A stretch of 64,000 nucleotides of DNA from a bacterium Ga0077546 (GCA_001464165.1 LNEX01000485.1:1-64000), one strand, 5' to 3'. Shown: positions 26,198 through 36,102, counted from the first letter of the stretch. Program-made: numbers and translations. Notes: generated by a model not told the origin, from the sequence alone.

Positions 26198-27856
26198 CTA
26201 GGCAGTATGCAAGATCTGCGCCAAATCTTGTTTTGGCGTGGTTACTGGCATAACGTTGTAGTTCTCTACAAGAATCTTCAATACTCCAGGAGTAATGAAA
26301 GCAGGAAGATTCGGACCGAGACGAATATTTTTTACGCCCAGGTAAAGCAAGCTAAGAAGCACAGCCACAGCCTTTTGCTCGAACCAAGAAATGATTAGAG
26401 ACAAGGGCAGTTCATTAATACTGCAGCCAAAAGCATCAGCTAAAGCGCTAGCAATTTGTACAGCCGAATAGGCATCATTGCACTGACCAAGATCTAGCAG
26501 ACGAGGAATGCCATCGATGTCACCAAAGTCATTAAAGTTGAAGCGGAATTTGCCGCAACCGAGGGTGAGAATAACACTGTCTTGAGGAATTGAGGTGGCG
26601 ATATCGGTGAAGTAATTGCGAGCAAATTCAGCGCCATCGCAGCCGCCAATCAAGAAGAAGTGCTTTATTTTGCCTTGTTTGACCGCATCAATTACTGGTG
26701 CGGCAACAGATAGCACAGCGTTTCGGGCAAAGCCAACAGTGATAGTTTTTTCTGGCTCATCCTCGCTAAATCCTGGAGCCGCAAGAGCTGCTTCAATCAC
26801 TTTGCTGTAATCATAGCTCTGCACTTTATTGAGCCCTTCAAAACCAACTACATCCATGGTGAATAAGCGGTCTTTATATGATTCCGCTGGTGGCTTAAGA
26901 CAGTTTGTTGTCATCACAATAGCACCAGGGAATGAATTGAACTCAGTCAACTGATTCTGCCAGGCACCGCCATAATTGCCGACCAGATGCGCAAACTTTT
27001 TCAAAGCAGGATAGCCATGGGCTGGCAACATTTCACCGTGGGTGTAGACATTCACACCCTTGCCCTCAGTAGCCTTGAGCAGCTCATAGAGGCTCTTCAT
27101 ATCATGACCAGAAATTAAAATGGCCTTGCCTTTCACCGGCGTGATGCGCACTTGAGTAGGCACGGGGTGACCATAGCTTTCGGTATGAGCCTTGTCGAGC
27201 AGCTCCATCACTAGATAGTTGACCTTACCAGCATCAAGACAGTATTGCAGCAATCGCTCGGCTGTCTGCTCGCTCTCAGCCAGGTAGCTAAATGATTCAT
27301 GGACAAAGGCATAAACAGATGGGTCACGGAACCCCAGTAATTGTGCGTGGTGCGCGTAGGCCGCGAGACCTTTTACACCATAGGTAAGAAGTTCCTGCAA
27401 GGACAGAATGTCTTCAGGTGTAGAGTCCGCACGCTTAACGATGGCGATTGCTAAACCGAACTGCAAAAGCTCGGCTTCAGTTTTTAGTTGTCCCCACTGA
27501 GCAGGACCATGCAGTTTTTCTGCCTCTACCCCAGCTTTAGTACAGGCTGTCAGATAGAGAGAACGAGCCTTATCAAAAGCTTGGGATAACCGCCCGGTGA
27601 TGTAGTCGACATGCTCTTTCTCGTCGAAATTGACATTGGTTAGAGTGAGGAAAAGTGCCTCCAGGCACGCCTCATCGACAAAAGAATCGGTTTGGCCAAG
27701 CAGACGGGCTCGGTGGGCAAACTGACTTATACCTTTGACGATATAGACAATCACGTCTTGCAAGGTGGATGTATCTGGGGTCTTGCCGCAAATACCCATA
27801 GTAGTACAGCCAGTTCCCTGGGAAGTTTGCTCACACTGATAACAGAACATACTCAC
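26198..27856 (-). CDS. hcp: Hydroxylamine reductase / hybrid cluster protein
   Basis: Cytoplasmic Fe-S protein linked to nitric oxide and hydroxylamine stress. The N-terminus MFCYQCEQTSQGTGCTTMGIC has the Cx2Cx8Cx5C spacing of the class I [4Fe-4S] cluster. Hybrid-cluster ligand regions are visible: SGHDMKSLYELL, YTHGEMLPAHGYP, TTNCLKPP, LIGGCDGAEFARNYFT, LTLGCGKFRFN and GQCNDAYSA. The GTG at 27856 has AGGAG five bases upstream; a longer reading to 27889 is open but unlikely. Its presence suggests exposure to low oxygen or nitrogen oxides. Confidence 0.95.
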   Translation of the reverse strand: MSMFCYQCEQTSQGTGCTTMGICGKTPDTSTLQDVIVYIVKGISQFAHRARLLGQTDSFVDEACLEALFLTLTNVNFDEKEHVDYITGRLSQAFDKARSLYLTACTKAGVEAEKLHGPAQWGQLKTEAELLQFGLAIAIVKRADSTPEDILSLQELLTYGVKGLAAYAHHAQLLGFRDPSVYAFVHESFSYLAESEQTAERLLQYCLDAGKVNYLVMELLDKAHTESYGHPVPTQVRITPVKGKAILISGHDMKSLYELLKATEGKGVNVYTHGEMLPAHGYPALKKFAHLVGNYGGAWQNQLTEFNSFPGAIVMTTNCLKPPAESYKDRLFTMDVVGFEGLNKVQSYDYSKVIEAALAAPGFSEDEPEKTITVGFARNAVLSVAAPVIDAVKQGKIKHFFLIGGCDGAEFARNYFTDIATSIPQDSVILTLGCGKFRFNFNDFGDIDGIPRLLDLGQCNDAYSAVQIASALADAFGCSINELPLSLIISWFEQKAVAVLLSLLYLGVKNIRLGPNLPAFITPGVLKILVENYNVMPVTTPKQDLAQILHTA

Positions 27857-27868
27857 GACCACTCCTTG

Positions 27869-27883
27869 AGAAGCATTGCTTCT
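27869..27883. promoter_or_regulatory. 15-base palindrome just upstream of hcp
   Basis: AGAAGCATTGCTTCT (seven-base arms around one T) ends immediately before the hcp ribosome site. It could be an operator or a small RNA hairpin controlling translation. It does not match the FNR consensus I know. Confidence 0.35.
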
Positions 27884-28021
27884 GGACATCTAAACCTGAA
27901 TGTACATATTAAACACCTGAGGCCAGCGGACCGTTATCGGCCTAAAGGCTAAAAAAAGTGAACTTAGGCGGGGGAAAACTAAGCACTTAGAATGATTACC
28001 AAAAGGAAATTTACCAATAGT

Positions 28022-28050
28022 AAAAGGCCACTGCTAAAAGCAATGGCCTC
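28022..28050 (-). terminator. Terminator of the small zinc-ribbon gene
   Basis: An imperfect stem AGGCCA...TGGCCT lies downstream of the gene ending at 28095, followed by TTTT on the minus strand. Confidence 0.6.
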
Positions 28051-28094
28051 ACCGTATTTTCAATTACTGCGTCAAACGCAACTAGAGCGATTTT

Positions 28095-28397
28095 CTAGTA
28101 TTCGCGTGGCAATGCTTTGCGCAAATCACTAGCATCGTTTATTTGAGCACCACAATCGCCGCAGTGCGGTCTGCGACCAGGAGTCCAGCCACCGGCTGGC
28201 AGGGTGTGTCCATAAATACGGCACTGATGACTCTTGGGTTTAAAGCTATAAACAATTTGGGTCCACATGTCGCAGATGTAGTCCCAGACGGAAGCTCTAT
28301 TGTTTTTCTCGATCTCTTCTACACGCTGAACTTTAGCCTTCAGAGTAGTGATTTGATCTTTTGAAATAGGAGTCCTCACTTGGTTGCCATAAAGCAT
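28095..28397 (-). CDS. Small zinc-ribbon-like hypothetical protein
   Basis: 100 residues, family not recognised. The N-terminal half is helical and charged (DQITTLKAKVQRVEEIEKNN). The C-terminal half has a possible zinc-binding set: one Cys and one His in QCRIYGH, then HCGDCGAQ. A Trp/Gly-rich turn (LPAGGWTPGRRP) lies between them. Flanked by its own terminator; the upstream neighbour on the same strand is the ferredoxin oxidoreductase block, about 320 bases away. Confidence 0.6.
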   Translation of the reverse strand: MLYGNQVRTPISKDQITTLKAKVQRVEEIEKNNRASVWDYICDMWTQIVYSFKPKSHQCRIYGHTLPAGGWTPGRRPHCGDCGAQINDASDLRKALPREY

Positions 28398-28713
28398 TTT
28401 ATTAGCTGAAACTACTTTACATCATTGCCAAGGCGATATCATCACCTCTTTATCAGTTGAAAGCCTTTTAAATTTGATCAATCAAAAGGAAAGGTCATCC
28501 AGTGGCAATATATCCAACGCATAGGTGAAACTGATAAAAAATTCACCACCGAAAGAATCGCATATATCTACTGATTAGACAAGCACCATATAAGTAAAAT
28601 CCCCATGACATCCTCAGCAGATTTACATGCAATCAATGGAATAAGGGGTGGGTCACATTGCCCACCCCATGATTCACTTTCTAACTTTTACTCTTGAGCT
28701 AAGTCACTTAGGT
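28398..28713. other. Intergenic region with terminator, no gene seen
   Basis: Contains the 5' region of the zinc-ribbon gene, an inverted repeat TTTGATCAATCAAA at 28473-28486, and a GC-rich hairpin described separately. No credible coding frame. Confidence 0.5.
28645..28668 (-). terminator. Terminator after the oxidoreductase beta subunit gene
   Basis: Perfect stem GGGGTGGG with CCCACCCC around an 8-base loop, located 45 bases beyond the stop codon. The following T tract on the minus strand is short. Confidence 0.6.
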
Positions 28714-29592
28714 CTAGATCATCTCTTCGACGATATTGGCCCAAACTTTAGGATCGGTCTTGAGCGACTGCTTAACCAAGGCACCTTTTTTGAAAGCCAG
28801 CTCGCTGTCTTCATAAGTAGGCATATCGGTTTCGTAAACAACGCCCAATGGAATTTTGTCTCCCCACTCGAAGGCCTTAGCCAAACTCGCATGGAAATCG
28901 GAACGATCCCAATTTTCATCTTCTAGCTTGTAGACCCGTTCTTTGAAGAACGGATAGGTATTGACCTTGTTGTATGTAACGCATGGGCTGAAGATATCCA
29001 CAAGGGAGAAGCCTTTGTGTTCGATAGCTGCTGCGATTGTGTCAGCCATGTGTTTTGGTTCGCCGGAGAATGCTCTAGCCACGAAAGTAGCACCAGCAGT
29101 AATAGCCAGAGCTAATGGATTGAGGGGATTCTCGTGGTTGCCCTGAGGTGTTGACTTGGTTTTTTGACCCACCCCTGTAGTCGGTGATGTTTGGCCAGTG
29201 GTCAAACCATAAATCTGGTTGTCCATGACGATGTAGGTAACATCAAGGTTGCGGCGCATTGCGTGAAGCAAGTGACCGATACCAATACCATAACCGTCGC
29301 CATCACCACCGGTGATAACACATTTGAGATCGGTATTTGCCAGGTGGGCTCCGGTTGCGACAGGAACAGCACGGCCGTGAAGGCTGTGAATACCATAAGC
29401 ATGAAGGAAACCAGGCAAGTTAGATGAGCAGCCAATACCAGAGACAACCAGAAGATTTTCTGGGGTAATGCCTAGTTTTGCTGCTGCAGTTTGAACACCT
29501 TTTAGGACGGCGAAGTCGCCACATCCTGGACACCAGTCTGGGTCGACTGGGCCTTTGAATAATTCGACTGGAAGCTCGATTACAGTTGCCAT
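28714..29592 (-). CDS. 2-oxoacid:ferredoxin oxidoreductase, beta subunit
   Basis: Thiamine diphosphate-binding subunit of a 2-oxoacid (probably 2-oxoglutarate, KorB-type) ferredoxin oxidoreductase, which makes acyl-CoA and reduced ferredoxin. Landmarks: PDWCPGCGDFAVLKGVQ at the start, SGIGCSSNLPGF, the ThDP/Mg motif GGDGDGYGIGIGHLLH and MDNQIYGLTTGQTSPTT. 292 residues is typical. The alpha subunit gene lies 67 bases upstream on the same strand. The choice of 2-oxoglutarate over other acids is inference from general similarity. Confidence 0.9.
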   Translation of the reverse strand: MATVIELPVELFKGPVDPDWCPGCGDFAVLKGVQTAAAKLGITPENLLVVSGIGCSSNLPGFLHAYGIHSLHGRAVPVATGAHLANTDLKCVITGGDGDGYGIGIGHLLHAMRRNLDVTYIVMDNQIYGLTTGQTSPTTGVGQKTKSTPQGNHENPLNPLALAITAGATFVARAFSGEPKHMADTIAAAIEHKGFSLVDIFSPCVTYNKVNTYPFFKERVYKLEDENWDRSDFHASLAKAFEWGDKIPLGVVYETDMPTYEDSELAFKKGALVKQSLKTDPKVWANIVEEMI

Positions 29593-29659
29593 CTCGTTTT
29601 TATAAACCTCTTAAATCATTGATGTGAATGCAGTTGCAGAAATAAGATAGGAGAAAGAT

Positions 29660-31660
29660 TTATTTCTCTTCTGCCAGCTTCTCGAAGCTATAAGTGGCAC
29701 CAGTTGAAACACCCACTTTCATGCGTGCAGCCAGTTTGCCTGTAGCCCGTTCAGACAATTCAACATTCCATGTAGGTTCGCCGTGTCCGTTTGAAGATTC
29801 ACGAGTTGCAGCTGTTGGGCGCAACTTCTCTTGAGCATGGGTGCGGATATAGTGATAAGCCATATCTTTAGCTTCTGCTTCAGTAACATCATAATCAAGT
29901 GCTACACCGGCAAGAATGCGTTTAACATGTCCGACGATATAGAGTGGTTCCATTGGTTCGCCGTCATATCTATTGATGTGTGCATCCATAGATATTCCGG
30001 TTTCGCCTTTGATAAAGCGAGCCATTTGGCTAGTGTAGTTAACTTCAACAGAAATCTTCTTCTTAGCTTTAGAGAGAATCGCTTCTACTTCTTTAGCGTG
30101 GAAAGGAGCAATGTATTTGATATTGAGCAAGTTGGTTTTGATACCTTGAGCGGTGAGAAGCTCAGCAGCTTCTTTCACTGTGCCCCAGGTAGAACCCCAA
30201 CATACAAGAGTCAAATCAGCATCAGCTGGCCCTTCTAGCACTGGAGCTGGAAGTTCTTTCAAGAGATTTTCAATCTTGCGGCCGCGCTTATCCATGATTT
30301 TGCGACGAGTAGCTGGTGAAGTGAACATGTCAGAAATGAGGATGCTTTCTTCGTCTTGTTCATCTGAAGCTGATACGAAAGCAGTATTTGCTGTACCAGG
30401 AAGAGCGCGAGGTGAAATGCCTGATTCAGTGAATTTGAAGCGCTTGAACTTGCCTTTTGATTCTGGCCATTCACTGACGATTTCGCCGCGGTCGATAACA
30501 GGATTGCCGTTAAAGACTTCAGGATCGACAGTTTCAGGGTGCTCAGATAGAAGCAAGTCAGACATGAGCAGAACAGGCAATTGATAGCGGTCTGCCAGGT
30601 TGAATACGTCAACGGTAGTGTTGAAGCAATCAACAATGTCACGAGGAGCAACGATCAAGCGTGGAAATTCACCTTGTGAGGCGCCATAGACTTGCCACAA
30701 GTCAGCTTGTTCAGTCTTGGTAGGCAAACCAGTTGAAGGGCCGCCGCGTTGCACTTCAACGCAAACCACCGGCACTTCCATAATGCCAGCCATGCCAACT
30801 GCTTCGGTCATCAGGGCGAAACCACCACCGGCGGTTGCACACATAGAACGAGCACCAGCAATACCAGCACCGATTGCCATATTTATTACAGATAGTTCGT
30901 CTTCGCACTGCTTGACGCAAATGCCTGTTTCGTTGGCATGGTTAGCCATCCAGTGCAAGATTGTCGAAGCTGGTGTCATTGGATAAGCAGAATAGAATTT
31001 GCAACCAGCGGCATAAGCGCCAATAGCAATGGCTTCGTTACCAGTCAAGAAACAACGTTTCTTGTTGGTAAACTTCCACTCTTTAGTTACTGGTTTGAAA
31101 TTGGCCTTGGCAAACTCATAACCAACTTTAAGCAAGCTAACGTTGAGGTCGATTACTTTCTGACCCTTATGGGCGAAGGTATCTGTCAAAACTGAACTTG
31201 GTTCTTCTAAGCCAACATTAGCAAAGTAAGCAGCAGCACCCATGGCCACTGTGTTCTGCATGATAGGCAGAAGAGCGCCGTGCTCTTTAACCACTTCTTC
31301 AGTGATTTTCTTCATCGGCAAACCGACGATTTGCACGCCAGCTCTAACTTGGCTTGGCTCACACGTAAGACGATCTGAATTGAAGAGAACGGCCCCGCCT
31401 TCTTCAACTTCCATGGCGTGACGCTCAATAGAGTCTTGGTTCAAAGCAACCAAGACATTGAGGTTATCGCCGTGGGAATAAACTTTATTTTCACCGATAC
31501 GAACACGGAGCCAAATATGACCGCCCCGAATGATCGATTGGTAGCAGTTATAAGCGTATACGTGGAGACCAAGCCTGCTGCATGACTTAGCCAAGGTATC
31601 GCCAGATTTGTCTAAGCCGTCTCCGGCTGCTCCGGCAATGCCAACTGTAACTTCCTGCAT
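29660..31660 (-). CDS. 2-oxoacid:ferredoxin oxidoreductase, fused gamma-alpha subunit
   Basis: 666 residues, larger than a lone alpha subunit because the gamma domain is fused to the N-terminus: VGIAGAAGDGLDKSGDTLAK and QSIIRGGHIWLRVR. The alpha domain follows from about residue 200 (GNEAIAIGAYAAGCKFYSAYPMTP, SEADEL-like ECEDELSVINMAIGAGIAGA, TATAGGGFAL-type segment). The C-terminal transketolase-like part ends at LYIVGHVKRILAG. Works with the adjacent beta subunit. It supplies reduced ferredoxin or, in reverse, fixes CO2; direction is not readable. Upstream lies a 15-base palindrome CCGTTGAATCAACGG (31691-31705). Confidence 0.9.
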   Translation of the reverse strand: MQEVTVGIAGAAGDGLDKSGDTLAKSCSRLGLHVYAYNCYQSIIRGGHIWLRVRIGENKVYSHGDNLNVLVALNQDSIERHAMEVEEGGAVLFNSDRLTCEPSQVRAGVQIVGLPMKKITEEVVKEHGALLPIMQNTVAMGAAAYFANVGLEEPSSVLTDTFAHKGQKVIDLNVSLLKVGYEFAKANFKPVTKEWKFTNKKRCFLTGNEAIAIGAYAAGCKFYSAYPMTPASTILHWMANHANETGICVKQCEDELSVINMAIGAGIAGARSMCATAGGGFALMTEAVGMAGIMEVPVVCVEVQRGGPSTGLPTKTEQADLWQVYGASQGEFPRLIVAPRDIVDCFNTTVDVFNLADRYQLPVLLMSDLLLSEHPETVDPEVFNGNPVIDRGEIVSEWPESKGKFKRFKFTESGISPRALPGTANTAFVSASDEQDEESILISDMFTSPATRRKIMDKRGRKIENLLKELPAPVLEGPADADLTLVCWGSTWGTVKEAAELLTAQGIKTNLLNIKYIAPFHAKEVEAILSKAKKKISVEVNYTSQMARFIKGETGISMDAHINRYDGEPMEPLYIVGHVKRILAGVALDYDVTEAEAKDMAYHYIRTHAQEKLRPTAATRESSNGHGEPTWNVELSERATGKLAARMKVGVSTGATYSFEKLAEEK

Positions 31661-31887
31661 TCAAATATCCTCAAAGAGTGAACTACAGACCGTTGAATCA
31701 ACGGCTTATTTGATTGGAATTCTTGAACATCCAATTAGAGGCGCACTAGTAAAAGCTGACTAGTAGGCGCTTCTCAATTGGCATAAGATAGCATGAAAGG
31801 TTGACAAGCAAACTGGTAAGTGACTCATACCCGCATTCTCGGCAACAAAAGTTGAAACTAATCGTAACCTAAACAAAAACGAAAGAT

Positions 31888-32151
31888 TTAGTGATGGCCT
31901 TCAACATGTTCTGGGGCGCCATGCTCTGACGTGTCATGTTGCTGACCGTGCTCAGGGCCAGCCTCGTGACCAGCTTCTGGCAGTGGCACACCCATCCAAG
32001 AGAAAGCCATAAAGTAGAGCAGAGCCGCAGCTACGATAGTCAGACCTTTCAACCCCAAGTCTTGCACACTAGACTCAGGTATAACATCAGCAGCAGGTGC
32101 ATGGCCATGGCTATCGTGAGCGTGATCATCTGAATGCGAATCGGAACTCAT
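31888..32151 (-). CDS. Small His-rich membrane protein downstream of nuoL
   Basis: 87 residues with one membrane segment (GLTIVAAALLYFMAFSWMGVP) flanked by histidine/acid-rich ends (HSDDHAHDSHGH and HEAGPEHGQQHDTSEHGAPEH). It starts 33 bases after the nuoL stop with a good ribosome site (GGAAG), so it is co-transcribed. The family is not recognised. The histidine-rich tails could bind metal; membership of the complex I-like enzyme is inference from position. Confidence 0.65.
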   Translation of the reverse strand: MSSDSHSDDHAHDSHGHAPAADVIPESSVQDLGLKGLTIVAAALLYFMAFSWMGVPLPEAGHEAGPEHGQQHDTSEHGAPEHVEGHH

Positions 32152-32184
32152 AAGGTCTTCCTTATTAAAAGATTTTAGTGAGGG

Positions 32185-34203
32185 TTAATGACCTGGAAAT
32201 ATATAAGAAATCCAGGCAATTCCAGCGACTGCAGCGAAGATTACAAGAGCATAGTACTGACCCCGACCGTTCTGAAGGAACTTGAGAACTTCACCAACAC
32301 TCATGGTGACCAAGCCAGCACCATTAACGATACCTTCGATTACGGTCTTGTCGATCAAGGTCCAAACTCTATTAAACCCAGGCAACAAGACACGGTCCAC
32401 GATACCGAAGTAAATGTCATCCATATACCATTTGTTGAATGACATGTTGTAGATAAGTTGGGCCATGCCCTCCTTCGCTTCGGCAAAGGTTTTGTTGAAG
32501 TGCAGGGTTCTAGTGACATACATTGAGTAAGCCACGGCAAAGCCAAATACACCAACAGCCAAGGATATACCCATCATCATCAAATTGGCACCTTCGAAAT
32601 GAGGGCCATGAGGGCCGTATACGAAGGCAGCAAAGTGGTTAGGCAAACCATGCTCTGGTGATGCACCAGAGAATGCCGCTGGCAAGTTGGCAATATTGAA
32701 ACCAAGATAACCGCTCAACATTGAAGGAACCGCCAGAACCAAAAGCGGCCAGGTCATTGCCGCTGGTGATTCGTGGGGATGTGCACTACCGCGATACGCG
32801 CCAGTGAATGTCATGAAGTAAAGTCTGAACATATAGAAAGCAGTCATTCCAGCTGTCAACATCATCAACCAGCCAATCACTGGATGGCTGACCATAGCCG
32901 CTCCAATGATTTCATCTTTAGAGAAGAAACCACTGAATAGCGGGAAGCCAGATATGGCAAGGGTGCCAATCAAGAAACAGGCGTGAGTAATGGGCATAGA
33001 TTTCTTCAACCCGCCCATTTCACGAATGTCTTGCTGGCCATGCAAGCCGTGAATTACAGCACCACTGCACAAGAAAAGCATAGCCTTGAAGAAGGCATGG
33101 TTGAAGAGGTGGAAAATACCGCCAGTAAAGGCGCCGACACCAAGACCAACAAACATGTAGCCAAGCTGCGAACAAGTCGACCAAGCCAAAACCCGCTTGA
33201 TATCATACTGGCTCATAGCGATAGTGGCGGCCATGAAAGCAGTGATAGCACCGACGGTGGCCACTACAGTCAAAGCAGCTCCAGATGAACCATCGCAATT
33301 GAGCCAAATAGGATAGGCACGACCAACCAAGTAAACACCAGCGGCAACCATGGTGGCAGCGTGGATCAGAGCAGAAATTGGTGTAGGTCCTTCCATAGCA
33401 TCAGGCAGCCAGACATGCAGTGGGAACTGAGCCGATTTAGCCATCGGCCCCATGAAAATCAAACAAGCAATGAAGAATAGAGTGGAGTCATTGAGGGCTC
33501 CAGCAGCCGCCGCTTTGTGAATTACTCCAGCTAAGTCAGTGCCAGCAGGACCGACAAAGCCGAGTACGTTGCTTGAGCTCCAAAAATCTTTTGTATAAAG
33601 GAAGAAAGTTATAGTGCCGATTAAGAAACCGAAATCACCGATACGGTTAACAACAAAGGCTTTCATACAGGCCTTGGCAGCCGATTCTTTATGCCACCAG
33701 AATCCAATCAAGAAATAAGAGCAAACTCCAACTAGTTCCCAGAATCCATACATCTGGAAGAGGTTGGTCGAAACAACAAGGCCGAGCATCGAGCCGGTAA
33801 ATAAAGATAAGTACGAATAGAACCTTGAGTAACCAGGATCTTCGCGCATATATCCATGAGTATATATTTGCACTAGCAAACTAACAGCAGTAACTACTAT
33901 CAGCATCAAGGCGGCGATGTTATCAACCAATACTCCAACCGACAAATTGAAGCTACTGGAAACAAACCAGGGAATGTTTTGTTGGAAGTAAGGTTCAGGA
34001 TACGCGTGAGTGACTAAGGCTTGGAAAATAATCAGTGAGTGCACCAGTCCATAAGCCACGGCTCCAATGGATGCCATCATGGAAAGAGTTTTCGAAGCTC
34101 TCAACCCCATGATAATCAGGAAGCCCGCCAAGAACGGTGCTGCAACAATCAGGCCAGCGTGTTCAACAAACCATCTCAACTGGTCAGCGTTCAGCGGTAA
34201 CAA
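32185..34203 (-). CDS. nuoL: NADH-quinone oxidoreductase subunit L
   Basis: Distal proton-pumping membrane subunit of complex I, about 672 residues. Conserved blocks: GVCSYFLIGFWWHKESAAKACMKAF with NRIGDFGFLIG, HVWLPDAMEGPTPISALIHAATMVAAGVY, SQLGYMFVGLGVGAFTGGIFHLFNHAFFKAMLFL and SGFFSKDEIIGA. Many membrane helices throughout. I place the start at a TTG (34203), because AGGAG lies seven bases upstream and the frame above it reads as non-conserved sequence. Divergent from nuoM; the other nuo genes are not in this window. Confidence 0.93.
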   Translation of the reverse strand: MLPLNADQLRWFVEHAGLIVAAPFLAGFLIIMGLRASKTLSMMASIGAVAYGLVHSLIIFQALVTHAYPEPYFQQNIPWFVSSSFNLSVGVLVDNIAALMLIVVTAVSLLVQIYTHGYMREDPGYSRFYSYLSLFTGSMLGLVVSTNLFQMYGFWELVGVCSYFLIGFWWHKESAAKACMKAFVVNRIGDFGFLIGTITFFLYTKDFWSSSNVLGFVGPAGTDLAGVIHKAAAAGALNDSTLFFIACLIFMGPMAKSAQFPLHVWLPDAMEGPTPISALIHAATMVAAGVYLVGRAYPIWLNCDGSSGAALTVVATVGAITAFMAATIAMSQYDIKRVLAWSTCSQLGYMFVGLGVGAFTGGIFHLFNHAFFKAMLFLCSGAVIHGLHGQQDIREMGGLKKSMPITHACFLIGTLAISGFPLFSGFFSKDEIIGAAMVSHPVIGWLMMLTAGMTAFYMFRLYFMTFTGAYRGSAHPHESPAAMTWPLLVLAVPSMLSGYLGFNIANLPAAFSGASPEHGLPNHFAAFVYGPHGPHFEGANLMMMGISLAVGVFGFAVAYSMYVTRTLHFNKTFAEAKEGMAQLIYNMSFNKWYMDDIYFGIVDRVLLPGFNRVWTLIDKTVIEGIVNGAGLVTMSVGEVLKFLQNGRGQYYALVIFAAVAGIAWISYIFPGH

Positions 34204-34420
34204 GGTTAATCTCCTAGAATATCTCCAGCTCTTGACTAGAGCTTCAGCGTTTACTAATTCGGACTCTAAAACTATACATTGATGAAGCGCCAAGAGTGAC
34301 CATAGATAAAGCACCGTTTAGAGTGAAAAGATTTTTCTCTTTAATAAAGCTAGTAGCTTACTAGTCAGCCCTTTATACTGATGGCGCTCTCTTAGTGTCA
34401 TTAATTTTCAGGAGACCGCT

Positions 34421-36007
34421 GTGAGTCCCGAACCACAACACCTGCTTACAATCCTCTTACTACTTCCTCTGCTCGCTACTCTAGCTATTTCTTGTAGCCC
34501 AGAGAATCTAGCTCGCAAACTGGCTATCAGCTTCGGCGCTGGTATGTTTGGGCTATCCGCCTTCATCCTTTCGCAATTTGACTTAAGCAGAGCGGCTGAG
34601 TTCCAGCTCAAAGAGCAAGTGCTTTGGTTCCAGCAGCCCTTCCCTGTGCAGTACTTTGTTGCCGTCGACGGCATGTCGCTGTCACTGGTAGTGCTGACAG
34701 GCTTTGTCACATTGATGGCAATACTAGCCTCAACGTCTATTGGCGATAACCGTCCCCGCCTTTACTACGCAATGCTCATGCTCCTGACATTCTCCGTACT
34801 CGGAGTGTTCATGTCTCTTGACTTGCTGCAGTTCTTCGTTATGTACGAACTAGAGTTAGTGCCAATGTATTTCTTGATTGCCATATGGGGCGGTCCAAAA
34901 CGTGCATACGCTGCTCTCAAATTCCTTATATACACCTTCTTTGGTGGCGTCTTGATGTTGGCCGGTCTGGTCTACATGTATACGCAAATGGGAACTAGTG
35001 CCACCTTCGACATGACAGTATTGTCATCAATGTGCCCCGGCCTGCCAAGAGACATTCAAATATTGGCCTGCCTTGGTTTCTTCTTGGCCTTTATCATCAA
35101 GCTACCATCTTTCCCTGTGCACACATGGTTGCCAGATGCTCACGTTGAAGCGCCAACACCGATTTCAATGCTTTTGGCTGGCTTGCTATTAAAAATGGGT
35201 TCCTATGGTTTAGTGAGAATCTGCCTCGGCTTCTTCCCAGCATTCTTTATTGACTACGGCCCACAAATTATGGCCCTTGGTTCCTTTAATATAGTCTGGG
35301 CAGCCATGGCCTGCTTGGTTCATCAAGATATGAAGCGCATCATTGCTTTGTCATCGGTTAGCCACATGGGCTTTGTCTTACTAGGTGTAGCCTCGCTTTC
35401 ATCGGCCGCTCTCAGTGGTGCAATTTTCCAAATGGTCTCTCACGGTGTAATTTCAGCCTTGCTGTTCTTCTTAGTTGGAGCTGTATATGAACGTACCCAC
35501 ACGAGGCAGTTGCCTGAAATTGGTGGCGGTCTAGCCAAACAGATGCCAACCCTGTTCTACTTCTGGATGCTTGGCACCATGGCTAACCTTGGTCTGCCTG
35601 GATTGTCCGGCTTCGTAGCTGAAGCAGCAGTGTTCTATGGCAGCTTCACTTCACCCATGGCTCAGTCACTAACCAATGGTCACATGGTGCAGGGCTGGAT
35701 TTATTTTGCTGCTCTTGGTGTAATTCTTACTGCGGCCTACATGCTTTGGCTTTTGAAAAAGGTGTTTTACGGAGAAGAATTGCCTAAGTGGAAAGGTCAC
35801 TTGACCGATGCCACCAACACAGAAAAAATCGTAGCCTACTCGCTATCCTTCTCGATTCTTGCACTCGGTATCTATCCGCTAATGCTAATAAACTACTACG
35901 CACCGGTTTCAGACAAAATGGCTGAAGAAGTAAAAATGCGTATGTCTGTAACCCATAGCCCTGAAATCGAAAAGCTCAACAGGAAAACCGCAATTAGTCT
36001 GCGCTAG
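34421..36007 (+). CDS. nuoM: NADH-quinone oxidoreductase subunit M
   Basis: Proton-pumping antiporter-like subunit of complex I, 528 residues, ~14 membrane helices. Conserved blocks: FFVMYELELVPMYFLIAIWGG with the key glutamate, FIIKLPSFPVHTWLPDAHVEAPTPISMLLAGLLLKMGSYG, AMACLVHQDMKRIIALSSVSHMGFVLLG. GTG start with CAGGAG upstream. Transcribed away from nuoL; normally the order is nuoL-nuoM-nuoN on one strand. Followed by two strong hairpins. Confidence 0.95.
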   Translation: MSPEPQHLLTILLLLPLLATLAISCSPENLARKLAISFGAGMFGLSAFILSQFDLSRAAEFQLKEQVLWFQQPFPVQYFVAVDGMSLSLVVLTGFVTLMAILASTSIGDNRPRLYYAMLMLLTFSVLGVFMSLDLLQFFVMYELELVPMYFLIAIWGGPKRAYAALKFLIYTFFGGVLMLAGLVYMYTQMGTSATFDMTVLSSMCPGLPRDIQILACLGFFLAFIIKLPSFPVHTWLPDAHVEAPTPISMLLAGLLLKMGSYGLVRICLGFFPAFFIDYGPQIMALGSFNIVWAAMACLVHQDMKRIIALSSVSHMGFVLLGVASLSSAALSGAIFQMVSHGVISALLFFLVGAVYERTHTRQLPEIGGGLAKQMPTLFYFWMLGTMANLGLPGLSGFVAEAAVFYGSFTSPMAQSLTNGHMVQGWIYFAALGVILTAAYMLWLLKKVFYGEELPKWKGHLTDATNTEKIVAYSLSFSILALGIYPLMLINYYAPVSDKMAEEVKMRMSVTHSPEIEKLNRKTAISLR

Positions 36008-36034
36008 AACAGAACCAAGTCTATTTTTACAATC

Positions 36035-36071
36035 AAAAAAGTCCGATTTTATTGAAAAATCGGACTTTTTT
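36035..36071 (+). terminator. Rho-independent terminator of nuoM
   Basis: Stem AAAAAAGTCCGATTTT with its complement around ATTG, ending in TTTTTT, 28 bases after the nuoM stop. Confidence 0.9.
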
Positions 36072-36102
36072 CATCAGCTTCAAACACAGTAAGCTCCTAA
36101 CT

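Noticed and set aside
28473..28486. FNR-like box TTTGATCAATCAAA
   Set aside because: The half-sites are separated by two bases instead of four, and the downstream gene gives no reason for oxygen control.
34204..34314. N-terminal extension of NuoL up to 34314
   Set aside because: Sequence before the TTG at 34203 is not NuoL-like, and a strong AGGAG site sits just before the TTG.
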